Assembly: GCA_041281825.1 (NCBI GenBank)
Contig: CP166298.1
Span: 4,216,001 to 4,280,000, forward strand
DNA length: 64,000 bases
Direction of reading: 5' to 3'
Source: Paenibacillus_D tarimensis_A
GTDB lineage: Bacteria > Bacillota > Bacilli > Paenibacillales > Paenibacillaceae
How positions within the stretch are numbered: the stretch's first letter is position 1; each line of letters begins with the position of its first letter. A program made the translations under genes and the position numbers. A model generated the notes under the pieces. The model had not been told where the DNA came from. It saw nothing but the letters and a program-made list of their open reading frames with translations, and did no database searches. Below, piece by piece: positions 15,882 to 24,508 of the stretch.

Positions 15882-18107
15882 TTGGATATTATTAAACGCA
15901 ACGGCCAGAAAGAAGAATTAATATTTTCGAAGCTGAAAAAAGTCATCGATTTCGCATGCGAAGGATTTGAAGGCTGCGACACGCTTGAGCTTGAAACAGC
16001 GCTTCTTCCATATTTCCGAAACAATATATCAACGAAAGAAATTCAACGCACACTCATTCAAGTGGCCGTGGAAAAAACGAGTATCGAGCAGCCGAATTGG
16101 CAGTACGTCGCCTCCAAGCTTCTCGTATACGATTTATATAAAGAATCACAGATCAACCGCAAATACGGTTATTTCGGTTACGGCGACTTCTACTCTCTCA
16201 TTACATATTTAACCGACAAAGGCTTCTACGGCAAATACATACTTGAACACTACAGCAGGGAAGAAATCCATGAGCTCGGGAACTACATCGTACCGGAGCG
16301 CGACTACCTGTTTAACTATATCGGATTAAAAACGTTAGCGGACCGCTACCTGATCAAAGGATTCGACGGCGAAGTGCTGGAGCTCCCGCAGGAGCTGTTC
16401 ATGGGCGTAGCCATGCATTTGGCCATGAAAGAATCGGACAAGCTCTTCTGGGCGCGCAAATTCTACGATGTGCTCAGCAAGCTGCAGATGACCGTCGCAA
16501 CGCCTACATTAGCCAATGCCCGCAAGCCTTTCCACCAGCTGTCCAGCTGTTTCATCGATACCGTGCCGGACAATCTTTGGGGTATATACAATGTCGATTC
16601 CAGTTTCGCCCAGGTTTCCAAGTTCGGAGGCGGAATGGGCATCTATGTCGGCAAAGTTCGCAGCCGCGGCTCCAACATCCGCGGGTACAAAGGCGTCGCA
16701 GGCGGTGTTGTGCCTTGGATTAAAAACTACAATAATACCGCCGTCGCGGTTGATCAGCTCGGCGTCCGTTCAGGAGCCGTTGCCATCTACCTCGATGTCT
16801 GGCACAGAGACATCTTTGATTTCCTGAATCTGAAGACGAACAACGGCGACGATCGCATGAAGGCGCATGACATTTTCCCCGGCGTCTGCATTCCGGATTT
16901 GTTCATGCGCAAGGTCGAGGAACGCGAATCCTGGTATTTGTTCGATCCGCATGAAGTCCGCAGCGCCATGGGCTGGTCGCTAGAGGACGCTTGGGGCGAG
17001 GAATGGGAGCGCCGTTATGAAGAATGCGTCAATCATCCGACTTTGAACAAGGAAGAAGTGCCTGCGATTGATATCATGAAACGGGTTCTGGCCAGCTCTT
17101 TCGAGACCGGCACACCGTTCGTGTTCTATCGCGACACGGTCAACCGAGCCAACCCGAACAAACATAAAGGGATCATTTATTGCTCCAACTTGTGCACGGA
17201 AATTTGCCAAAACATGAGCGCGACCGAATATGTATCGACAACGCACGAGGACGGCATCATTACTACGCAAGTGAAGAGCGGCGATTATGTCGTTTGCAAC
17301 CTGTCTTCCCTCAATCTGGGCCGGACTCAATCGAAGGAAGATATTGCGGAAGTCGTCTCCTGCCAAATGCGGATGATGGACAACGTTATCGACCTGAACC
17401 ATTACCCGATTCCGCAGGCGGAAATCACCAACAAGAAATACCGCGCCGTCGGCCTCGGAACGAGCGGCTACCACCAATGGCTGGCGATGAACAAAATTGC
17501 GTGGGAGAGTGAAGATCACCTTGAGCGGGCGGACGAGCTGTACGAATGGATCAACTATTGCGCCGTTAAAGCTTCGATGGAGATCGCGAAGGAAAAAGGC
17601 ACGTATAAAGCTTATGAGGGAAGCGAATGGCAAACCGGCGAATATTTCGATCGCCGCGGCTATACAAGTCCGGAGTGGCTGGAGCTCAAGCAGCAGGTTG
17701 CCCAGCACGGCGTGAGGAACGCCTGGATGTTCGCGATTGCTCCGACTGCGTCCACTTCCCTGATCGCCGGTTCAACAGCGGGGATTGACCCGATCTTCAA
17801 CAAATTCTTTATCGAAGAGAAGAAAAATGCGGTTATCCCGCAAACGGCGCCTAACCTGAACGATGATACATTCTGGTATTATAAGGAAGCCCATCATATC
17901 GATCAGCATTGGAGCATTCGCGCGGCGGGCAAACGCCAGCGTCATATCGATCAAGCGCAATCGTTCAACTTATATATTACGCCTAACTATTCGGCAAAAG
18001 AGTTTTTGGACTTATATTTATCCGCTTGGAAAAATGGCTTAAAGACCGTATACTACTGCCGCAACAAAAGCCTTGAGGTTGAGGACTGCGTCAGCTGCAG
18101 CGCATAA
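15882..18107 (+). CDS. nrdA: Ribonucleotide reductase class I, large subunit
   Basis: Catalytic subunit that reduces ribonucleoside diphosphates to deoxy forms for DNA synthesis; 741 residues. The start is TTG at 15882 after AAGGAGTG. An N-terminal ATP-cone (about 2-90, DIIKRNGQKEELIFSKLKK) offers dATP feedback. Core features: first redox Cys in HQLSSCFIDTV, the finger-loop Cys with nearby radical-site motif YCSNLCTEIC, VCNLSSLNLGR, and the C-terminal redox tail EVEDCVSCSA. The beta subunit follows after 227 bp that contain a hairpin and a separate leader, so the two genes may be controlled partly apart. Confidence 0.96.
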   Translation: MDIIKRNGQKEELIFSKLKKVIDFACEGFEGCDTLELETALLPYFRNNISTKEIQRTLIQVAVEKTSIEQPNWQYVASKLLVYDLYKESQINRKYGYFGYGDFYSLITYLTDKGFYGKYILEHYSREEIHELGNYIVPERDYLFNYIGLKTLADRYLIKGFDGEVLELPQELFMGVAMHLAMKESDKLFWARKFYDVLSKLQMTVATPTLANARKPFHQLSSCFIDTVPDNLWGIYNVDSSFAQVSKFGGGMGIYVGKVRSRGSNIRGYKGVAGGVVPWIKNYNNTAVAVDQLGVRSGAVAIYLDVWHRDIFDFLNLKTNNGDDRMKAHDIFPGVCIPDLFMRKVEERESWYLFDPHEVRSAMGWSLEDAWGEEWERRYEECVNHPTLNKEEVPAIDIMKRVLASSFETGTPFVFYRDTVNRANPNKHKGIIYCSNLCTEICQNMSATEYVSTTHEDGIITTQVKSGDYVVCNLSSLNLGRTQSKEDIAEVVSCQMRMMDNVIDLNHYPIPQAEITNKKYRAVGLGTSGYHQWLAMNKIAWESEDHLERADELYEWINYCAVKASMEIAKEKGTYKAYEGSEWQTGEYFDRRGYTSPEWLELKQQVAQHGVRNAWMFAIAPTASTSLIAGSTAGIDPIFNKFFIEEKKNAVIPQTAPNLNDDTFWYYKEAHHIDQHWSIRAAGKRQRHIDQAQSFNLYITPNYSAKEFLDLYLSAWKNGLKTVYYCRNKSLEVEDCVSCSA

Positions 18108-18128
18108 TTAAATCTGCTGCCATTACCG

Positions 18129-18152
18129 GATAAGGCCCTGTGGGGCCTTATC
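18129..18152 (+). terminator. Hairpin after nrdA
   Basis: GATAAGGCCC, loop TGTG, GGGCCTTATC: a perfect 10-bp GC-rich stem 21 bases after the nrdA stop. The T tract is weak (TTAGC), so it may attenuate transcription or protect the RNA end more than stop transcription fully. Confidence 0.65.
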
Positions 18153-18181
18153 TTAGCTATAGCAGCTACTCTATTTTCTGT

Positions 18182-18187
18182 TATAAT
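18182..18187 (+). promoter_or_regulatory. Possible nrdB -10 element
   Basis: A TATAAT at 18182-18187 lies between the nrdA hairpin and the nrdB leader repeat. No clear -35 is seen at the right distance. If used, it gives nrdB an independent transcript with a leader of about 140 bases that contains the CTTTGAG repeat. Confidence 0.4.
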
Positions 18188-18226
18188 GATTGAATATGAT
18201 TCTCAACTCTGAGAGAATGTGTCGTC

Positions 18227-18323
18227 GGAGAGACTTAAAAAGCTGAGAGACTTTGAGAAGCAGAGAGACTTTGAGAAGCAGAGAGACTTTGAGCTCCCGC
18301 TCAAAGATCCCTATGTCAGGAGG
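18227..18323 (+). repeat. Leader repeat with CTTTGAG hairpin, nrdB copy
   Basis: Four AGAGACTT units occur: a degenerate one near 18228, then CTTTGAG at about 18251, 18269 and 18287, with AAGCAGAG spacers giving an 18-bp period. The last unit forms a perfect stem: CTTTGAGC (18287-18294), loop TCCC, GCTCAAAG (18299-18306). It runs on through ATCCCTATGTCAGGAGG, as at the SDR gene. Only one CTCAAAG arm exists for three CTTTGAG arms, so alternative pairings are possible. Confidence 0.87.
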
Positions 18324-18334
18324 AACAATGAACA

Positions 18335-19372
18335 ATGGAATTGCAGCGCAAAAAATTATTTAACGAGGAAGGCGACCGCGATTGGGGCAAACGCCGGATG
18401 ATTGGCGGAAATACGACAAACCTGATCGAGCTCAATAATGTGAAATACGATTGGGCAACAAAGATGTACCGGACCATGATGAACAACTTCTGGATTCCGG
18501 AAGAAATTCCGCTCGCCCAGGATGCGAAAGATTACAAAAACCTGTCGCTCTCCGAGCGCAACAGCTATGATAAAATCATCAGCTTTCTGATCTTCCTGGA
18601 CTCACTGCAGACGGCTAATCTGCCGAATGTCAACGAGTTCATTACCGCACCGGAGGTTAATCTGTGCCTGACCGTTCATACGTTCCAGGAAGCGGTGCAC
18701 AGTCAGAGCTACTCCTATATTCTCGACAGCGTGTGCTCGGCCGATGTCCGCGATCAAATCTACAACCTGTGGCGCGAAGACAAAAACCTGCTGAAGCGCA
18801 ACCGTTTCATTACCGACTTGTACGAAAACTTCATTGCCGAACCGTCCGCCCAAAATCTTATCAAAACGATTATGGCCAACTACATTCTTGAGGGCATTTA
18901 TTTCTACAGCGGCTTCAGCTTCTTCTATGCGCTCGGACGCCAGGGCAAAATGCTCGGTACCGTATCCGAAATCAAATATATCCAGCGTGATGAACTGACG
19001 CATCTTGCGTTGTTCCAGGGGATTTTCCGAGAAGTGCGCAAGGAAAACCCGGAGTTGTTCACGCCTGTACTGATCGAAGAGCTCCGCCAAATGATGCGCA
19101 CAGCCGTCGAGAACGAAATCGAATGGGGCCAGTATATTACGAACAATCAGATTGCCGGGATAACAAACGAAATCATCGACCAATATATTAAGTTTCTGTC
19201 CAACGAGCGCCTCAAAAAACTGGGTCTTGATATCTTGTACCCGGAAATCGTCGAACACCCGATGAAATGGGTGGAGAGCTTCTCCAACATGAACGGCATG
19301 AAAACCGATTTCTTCGAGCAAAAGGTAACAAACTACAGTAAATCGTCCAACCTGAACTGGGGCGATCTGTAA
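18335..19372 (+). CDS. nrdB: Ribonucleotide reductase class I, small subunit
   Basis: Radical-generating beta subunit, 345 residues. The di-metal ligands of the ferritin-like fold are visible: Asp in FLIFLDSLQ, Glu and His in EAVHSQSYSYI, Glu in YILEGIYFYSGF, and Glu/His in RDELTHLALF. The Tyr in EAVHSQSY fits the EXXHXXXY radical site. The C-terminal tail ends NLNWGDL, the region that normally docks on the large subunit. The ATG at 18335 follows AGGAGG by 11 bases; an ATG at 18328 is out of frame. Upstream it has the CTTTGAG leader; downstream a strong terminator. Confidence 0.96.
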   Translation: MELQRKKLFNEEGDRDWGKRRMIGGNTTNLIELNNVKYDWATKMYRTMMNNFWIPEEIPLAQDAKDYKNLSLSERNSYDKIISFLIFLDSLQTANLPNVNEFITAPEVNLCLTVHTFQEAVHSQSYSYILDSVCSADVRDQIYNLWREDKNLLKRNRFITDLYENFIAEPSAQNLIKTIMANYILEGIYFYSGFSFFYALGRQGKMLGTVSEIKYIQRDELTHLALFQGIFREVRKENPELFTPVLIEELRQMMRTAVENEIEWGQYITNNQIAGITNEIIDQYIKFLSNERLKKLGLDILYPEIVEHPMKWVESFSNMNGMKTDFFEQKVTNYSKSSNLNWGDL

Positions 19373-19396
19373 GGCTGCTTTCCTGTTTACTGCGTA

Positions 19397-19436
19397 AAGA
19401 TCGTGTTCTGCTTAGGCTTAGAGCACGATCTTTTAT
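19397..19436 (+). terminator. Terminator after nrdB
   Basis: AAAGATCGTG-TTCT and AGAG-CACGATCTTT form a long stem followed by TTTATTG, 25 bases past the nrdB stop. Confidence 0.88.
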
Positions 19437-19530
19437 TGCGTCAATATCATAGTAGTCTTTTTTAAATTCCCCTGTTTCCTCATCCGACAGTGTTTCAGGC
19501 CAGGCTAAGATGCTAATGTCATTGGCAATT

Positions 19531-19905
19531 GCTTTTAACCACTATCCCCTTAGCTCAGACCCGGCCATAGCAACCGATGTCACCGTCGCTAGCTTTTGAC
19601 CGCTATCCCCTTGGCTCAGGAAGCTTAGTTGCCCTTCGAACCCCTATGCTATAACAAAATTGTATTCACTTGGCCGAATGAAATGCTTTCCCTGAATAAG
19701 TGGGATAATGGCAGAAAGCTTTGCTTCATCATTACCTGAATCAATGGGATAGTGGCATAAGAAAGCTCATGCATGCCTTTCCTGACTCAATGGGACAGTG
19801 GGCAAAAGCTCTCCTTAGGCATTACCTGAATCAATGGGATAGCTGGCAGAAGAAAGCCTATGCAATCCTTTCCTGACTCAATGGGATAGCGGGCAGAAGC
19901 TCTGT
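19531..19905. repeat. Seven-copy intergenic repeat array, mixed orientation
   Basis: Five direct copies of a core like CCTGAATCAATGGGATAGTG followed by GCA and AAAGC start at 19691, 19735, 19781, 19825 and 19872, so spacing alternates 44, 46, 44 and 47 bp and the true unit is about 90 bp. Two more copies lie upstream in inverted orientation (19531-19559 and 19591-19620), ending in GCTATCCCCTTGGCTCAGG. No open frame runs through it. It fills the whole gap between the nrdB terminator and the next gene; the rest of 19437-20026 holds nothing I recognise. Confidence 0.85.
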
Positions 19906-20026
19906 GTCGGTAAAGATCAGCTTGGCTTGTGTCTAACCGGTATAAGGAATAGAGGCGAACATGGAGAGAAACACAATACCGGATTTGCTGGAATGCGGGC
20001 AGGAAGAAACGGCGTATTATTGCATT

Positions 20027-20440
20027 TTATCTCTTCTTCGAATTATAATAATCCGGCCAATAATCACTCGAAATATAAGGAAATCCCCTGCTATCCGGCC
20101 ATACGTAGACCCATCCCTCAAGTCCGGGGTCATCGAGATCGCTTACCCAAATGCGGTCATAATCGTTGTCCTCTTCTATCCCATGAAATTCTTCAAGCGT
20201 ATCCATGTTCTTAAGTCCTTCGCAGGTTACTGCGATCCAGCAGCCGCGCACGCTTGACGCAAATTCACCGTTCAATCCGCCCGAACGGACCAAAGCGGGA
20301 TACGGACCGATGTCAACAATTCTGCCCCCGATCCGGCCCGGAGAAGTGGACACAATGTAAGGCTCTACCACCTGTCTGTTAGACAGACCCGGCAGAAGTG
20401 AACCATATATAAATACCCGGAATGTCTGCTCGTATTGCAA
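20027..20440 (-). CDS. Gamma-glutamylcyclotransferase-like protein (AIG2/GGCT fold)
   Basis: Small cytoplasmic protein of 137 residues. The N-terminal RVFIYGSLLPGLSN matches the YGSL motif of the GGCT/AIG2/YtfP fold, and GRIVDIGPYPALV fits the next strands. A Glu in TLEEFHGIEE is a candidate catalytic acid. The family contains gamma-glutamylamine and glutathione-degrading cyclotransferases, but many bacterial members have no known substrate. It is probably a single gene; the 5-oxoprolinase genes 2 kb away act on a cyclotransferase product, an interesting but unproven link. Confidence 0.8.
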   Translation of the reverse strand: MQYEQTFRVFIYGSLLPGLSNRQVVEPYIVSTSPGRIGGRIVDIGPYPALVRSGGLNGEFASSVRGCWIAVTCEGLKNMDTLEEFHGIEEDNDYDRIWVSDLDDPGLEGWVYVWPDSRGFPYISSDYWPDYYNSKKR

Positions 20441-20461
20441 CGTCTTAACCCCTTTAGTTGT

Positions 20462-22594
20462 TTATTTAGTTGTTAAGCTTGAGATCGCTACCTTCTCATG
20501 AAACCATTCTTGAAATGTATTCGCAGGAATCGGCTTTGTAAAATAATAACCTTGCGCTTCTTCACAATGCCGGCTGCGCAAAAAATCAAGCTGCCCCGCA
20601 TTCTCTACGCCTTCGGCAGTCACCTTTAAATTCAGATGCTTGGCCATTGCCGCTATGGTCGATACAATCGCCGCATCGTTGTTATCGCAGAGCAGATCGG
20701 TGACAAACGACCGGTCGATCTTCAGCTTGTCGATCGGGAAATTTTTTAAATAGATCAAAGAGCTGTAGCCGGTACCGAAATCGTCAACACTGATTTTTAG
20801 TCCTAGTGCCTTCAATTCCGACAGCTTTTCTATGGCATAATTCACTTCGGTCGTGATACTCTCCGTTATCTCAAGCTCCAAGTATTGAGGCTGCAACCCG
20901 GTTTCCCTCAGAATATGACGGACGCTTTCCACAAGATCATCCTGCTTGAACTGGCGCGCCGATACGTTAACCGACATCACAATCGGCGGCAATCCGGCGT
21001 TTTGCCATACTTTGTTTTGCCGGCATGCTTCCTTCAGCACCCATTCACCCAAAGGGACGATGAGACCGTTCTCTTCCGTGAGCGGGATAAACTCGCCCGG
21101 CATAATAATTCCTCTTTCCGGATGCTTCCATCGGACAAGCGCCTCTGCACCGACAACGATTCCGGTCGTCAGATCGACCAACGGCTGATACTCCAGTATG
21201 AACTGCTCCTGCTCCAAAGCTTTTCGCAAGTCATTTTCCAACTGGAGCTTCTCATCTGCAATGATGTTCATTCCTGGCGTAAAAAGCCTGTAGGCATTGC
21301 GGTTGGTTTTCGCGGAATACATGGCCATATCCGCATTTTTAACGAGTCCTTCCGCACAAACGCCGTCTTTCGGGTAGAAAGATATGCCGACACTGATCGT
21401 AATATGGTACTCCTTATTGTCGACCTTGATCGGCGAATGAAACTGTTCGAGCATCTTTTTGGCAATCTCGGAAGCTTCTTCTTCTTTTCGCAAATAGGGC
21501 AGCATGATCGTAAACTCATCGCCCCCCATCCGAAACACAAAATCAGGATAAGGTACAACGTTCTTCAACCGATGGGCCACCGTTTGCAATATTTTATCGC
21601 CGAATGAATGGCCGAGTGAATCGTTAATTGTTTTAAAACGGTCCACATCAAGCAATATTACCGCCATCTGTTTCTCGCTCTGCTTGGCGCGCTCAAGTTC
21701 GGTATTGAGTCGCTCCACAAGCAGTCTGCGGTTCGGCAGCCCGGTCAACTCGTCGTGAAAAGCCAAATATTGAATGCGAGCCTCCGCGACTTTCTGCTGT
21801 CTGTAAGGTTCCTCGATCGTTACGTAATAAATGCCTTTCAACAAAAAATAGTATGCAGCCAGCTTATACAAATGGCCTAGTATCATATCGGTGTCTCTCA
21901 CATATTCGGCAAAAATAAATTGCAGACTTGCAAAAAAGAAAAGAAGAAGCGACTGGACGATGATGAGCAGCGCTTGCGGGCGCTCCGAGCGGTTCCGGTA
22001 TAAAATAACGGCAGCCGTTGCCGCAAACATCAGGAGCGTCAGAAGCTGAACGGATACGGGGAGCCAGGTTAGCGACTCATCCGGGAACAATGCGTCTCTC
22101 CAATGAACAAGGAAAAATATACCGGTAATGAGCAAAAGTCCGGCGGCAAAGGCGGCGGCAAAAAGGGGCAGTCTGCGTGATGCGCCGATTCGACGGTCAC
22201 CCTGCCCGAATATGACAAATAAACCGGCCGCGATCAGCAATTGCGACAGAAGCGCGATCATACCGGACAAAGATAAGTCCCCTACCGGGACATGAAAGGC
22301 CGATCCATAAAAGGTGAGGGCGTGGAGCAATTCCGTAACTCCGACGATGATAAATAACGCCGCCGAAAGCACACGGTGAAGCGAAAGCGTGTGAAGAAAG
22401 AAAATACCGCCTAGTAAAAATAGTGCGAAGCAAATTGCGAAGCTGATAAATTCAAATATTGTGTGGACAAAGAGGAACATGCGGATTTCAAAAACGGTGT
22501 ACACATAAGGACGGAACACTAGCATTGCGATGAAGCTGAACAAAACGGCCGCCGCCGTCCAGATGATCTTCGTCTCCGCCCTGTTAATTGACAT
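20462..22594 (-). CDS. Membrane GGDEF-EAL protein (cyclic di-GMP turnover)
   Basis: A 710-residue signalling protein. The start MSINRAETK is preferred because GGGAGGA precedes it; the frame is open 57 bases further. Seven or eight membrane helices fill the first ~240 residues, in the style of a MASE3 sensor. A GGDEF domain follows (DELTGLPNRR, then the intact active site FRMGGDEFTIML), then an EAL domain (EYQPLVDL, AEALVRWKHPERG, TESITTEV, DDFGTGYSSLIYL, KIDRSFV). Both catalytic motifs look intact, so it could make and break c-di-GMP; which activity dominates cannot be told. No partner gene is adjacent. Confidence 0.93.
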   Translation of the reverse strand: MSINRAETKIIWTAAAVLFSFIAMLVFRPYVYTVFEIRMFLFVHTIFEFISFAICFALFLLGGIFFLHTLSLHRVLSAALFIIVGVTELLHALTFYGSAFHVPVGDLSLSGMIALLSQLLIAAGLFVIFGQGDRRIGASRRLPLFAAAFAAGLLLITGIFFLVHWRDALFPDESLTWLPVSVQLLTLLMFAATAAVILYRNRSERPQALLIIVQSLLLFFFASLQFIFAEYVRDTDMILGHLYKLAAYYFLLKGIYYVTIEEPYRQQKVAEARIQYLAFHDELTGLPNRRLLVERLNTELERAKQSEKQMAVILLDVDRFKTINDSLGHSFGDKILQTVAHRLKNVVPYPDFVFRMGGDEFTIMLPYLRKEEEASEIAKKMLEQFHSPIKVDNKEYHITISVGISFYPKDGVCAEGLVKNADMAMYSAKTNRNAYRLFTPGMNIIADEKLQLENDLRKALEQEQFILEYQPLVDLTTGIVVGAEALVRWKHPERGIIMPGEFIPLTEENGLIVPLGEWVLKEACRQNKVWQNAGLPPIVMSVNVSARQFKQDDLVESVRHILRETGLQPQYLELEITESITTEVNYAIEKLSELKALGLKISVDDFGTGYSSLIYLKNFPIDKLKIDRSFVTDLLCDNNDAAIVSTIAAMAKHLNLKVTAEGVENAGQLDFLRSRHCEEAQGYYFTKPIPANTFQEWFHEKVAISSLTTK

Positions 22595-22684
22595 GTAGTC
22601 CTCCCACCAAATCCCCGAGTCGATATAAGCAGCTTTTGATACATTCCACATGCCAGTAAGTTTTTCCTGCTTGAATTCTGAGAT

Positions 22685-23467
22685 TTATGAGAAAGGAGGC
22701 CGAATCGTTAGTCCCGCCGCTTCCAATCCGCTGCGAAGCCGGTCGGCAAAGAGCGCCGCGCCCGGTACGTCCCCGTGCAAACAGATTGTATCGGCACGCA
22801 AATTCAGCAAGGAACCGTCGCCGCATTCGGCTATTCCGTGCGTAACAATGGACAGCGCCTGACGAACCGCAGCTTCCGCATCATGAATGATTGCGCCCGG
22901 ACGCTGTCTTGGAGTAAGCTCTCCGGAAGCAAGATATGTACGGTCGGCAAATACTTCCGAAGCTGATGGAAGGCCGGCGCGGTCAGCTTCCTCGAGCAGC
23001 CGGCTCCCAGCCTGCCCAAATAGTACGAGTGCGGGATCGATCGCTTTGACCGCCTTCACGACGGCTTCCGCAACGTTAGGATCGCGCCCTGCAAGGTGGT
23101 AAAGGGCCCCGTGCGGCTTCACATGGTTCAGCCTTCCTCCGGCTGCCTGGACGAATGCCGCAAGCGCCCCGGTTTGGTACAGCACATAATCATAGGCTTC
23201 TTGCGGCGATATCGCCATATCGCGGCGGCCGAAGCCAAGCCGGTCAGGCAACCCCGGATGAGCGCCCACTGCGACTCCGGAAGCGATACAGCGCCTGACC
23301 GTTTCCCGCATGATATGCGGATCGCCGGCGTGAAAGCCGCAAGCGATGTTAGCCGAGCTTATATATTTCAGCAGCGGCTCGTCCTGTCCGAACGAATACG
23401 CTCCAAACCCTTCCCCCATATCGCAATTCAGGTCGATGAACCGGTTACTTGCTGTCTTTTCGGTCAC
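22685..23467 (-). CDS. pxpA: 5-oxoprolinase subunit A
   Basis: LamB/YcsF-family subunit of the prokaryotic ATP-dependent 5-oxoprolinase, which opens 5-oxoproline (pyroglutamate) to glutamate. The 260 residues match the family. Signatures: FIDLNCDMGEGFGAY, ANIACGFHAGDP, GVAVGAHPGLPDRLGFGRR, HVKPHGALYH and the end DTICLHGDVPGA. It is the last of three genes in the order pxpB-pxpC-pxpA, 6 bases after pxpC. Confidence 0.96.
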   Translation of the reverse strand: MTEKTASNRFIDLNCDMGEGFGAYSFGQDEPLLKYISSANIACGFHAGDPHIMRETVRRCIASGVAVGAHPGLPDRLGFGRRDMAISPQEAYDYVLYQTGALAAFVQAAGGRLNHVKPHGALYHLAGRDPNVAEAVVKAVKAIDPALVLFGQAGSRLLEEADRAGLPSASEVFADRTYLASGELTPRQRPGAIIHDAEAAVRQALSIVTHGIAECGDGSLLNLRADTICLHGDVPGAALFADRLRSGLEAAGLTIRPPFS

Positions 23468-23473
23468 AACAAT

Positions 23474-24508
23474 TCACACTCCAATCATCTTTCCTTTTAA
23501 TCCGGCGGCAAGAAGCCGAAGCTCGGCCTCCCGTTCCTGATCAAGCCGTTGAGCCTCGGCGACGGTAATTCGGCGGAACCGGACGTAATCGCCCGGTTTC
23601 ACCTGCGCCAGCAGCGGCAGGTCAGCATGAGCGACGTGGGCTATTTTCGGATAGCCGCCTGTCGTTTGGCAATCGGCGCCCAGGATGATCGGGTTCCCGC
23701 CCGGCGGCACTTGCACGGCGCCGGGCGCCACCCCGTGCGAGAGCAGCTCCTCACGGGAAACGCGTTCCAGCATGGGACCGGTCAACCGGCAGCCCATGCG
23801 GTCGGATGCGGGAGCCGCACGGAACGGCTCCCGGTAGAACGCGGCGCGGGCAGCTTCGCTGAACTGCCCGCTTTCCGCCCCCGGCATCGCGCGCAGCACG
23901 ATGCCGTCCGCGCCGGCGCCGCCATAGGCCCGCGGCGGCGCGAACCACAAGGGGGCCGCCCAGTCGCGGCGGCCCTCCACCCGGGCGCGCGCGCTGAGCG
24001 CCGCGGCCAATGCCGCCGCAAGCGGCGGCAGATCCCCGGCTTCGCCGCAGGGGATCGTGTCGCCGGCCGCAAGCGGCCGGCCGCCCGCACCGCCAAGTCC
24101 GGCGCGCGCATCGGTGGAACGGCTGCCCATAACCTGGGGCACCGTTATGCCTCCGGCCACCGCGATATAAGCGCGGCAGCCGATCGCTGCGCGGCCGAGC
24201 GACAGTACGGCGCCGCGCTTCAACAAGACGGGGCGCCACATCGGCATCTCCGCCCCGTCTCCGGTATGCGGCGCCATATACGCGCCGCATACCGCAATGA
24301 GCAGGTCACACTCCGCAGCGAGCTTCGCCCCTGCGAGCGTCAGCTCCAGCGCGGCGGCCCCTTCCCGATTGCCAACCAGCAGGTTGGCGACCCGAAGGGC
24401 GTAGCTGTCCATCGCCCCGCCGGCTGTGATCCCGGCATGGCGCCATCCTATCCGGCCCAGGTCTTGTATTGTCGTATACAATCCCGGAGATAGCACACGT
24501 ATGCTCAT
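23474..24508 (-). CDS. pxpC: 5-oxoprolinase subunit C
   Basis: Biotin-dependent carboxyltransferase-like (KipA/AHS2) subunit, 344 residues. Visible: VLSPGLYTTIQDLGRIGWRH at the N-terminus, GAMDSYALRVANLLVGN, AYIAVAGGI and the C-terminal GGYPKIAHV. It overlaps pxpB by 4 bases. GC content rises sharply in the middle (about 23800-24250) compared with the neighbours, with an Ala/Arg-rich stretch near ADGIVLRAMPGAESGQ; this looks like local drift and not a fusion. Confidence 0.95.
   Translation of the reverse strand: MSIRVLSPGLYTTIQDLGRIGWRHAGITAGGAMDSYALRVANLLVGNREGAAALELTLAGAKLAAECDLLIAVCGAYMAPHTGDGAEMPMWRPVLLKRGAVLSLGRAAIGCRAYIAVAGGITVPQVMGSRSTDARAGLGGAGGRPLAAGDTIPCGEAGDLPPLAAALAAALSARARVEGRRDWAAPLWFAPPRAYGGAGADGIVLRAMPGAESGQFSEAARAAFYREPFRAAPASDRMGCRLTGPMLERVSREELLSHGVAPGAVQVPPGGNPIILGADCQTTGGYPKIAHVAHADLPLLAQVKPGDYVRFRRITVAEAQRLDQEREAELRLLAAGLKGKMIGV

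Noticed and set aside
16980..17708. A 242-residue minus-strand open frame inside nrdA
   Set aside because: Antisense shadow of a conserved gene.
19531..19905. CRISPR array
   Set aside because: The repeats change orientation, vary in sequence and have no unique spacers of constant length; no cas genes are nearby.
23549..24493. A 314-residue plus-strand open frame opposite pxpC
   Set aside because: Caused by local high GC content; pxpC on the minus strand has all family motifs.
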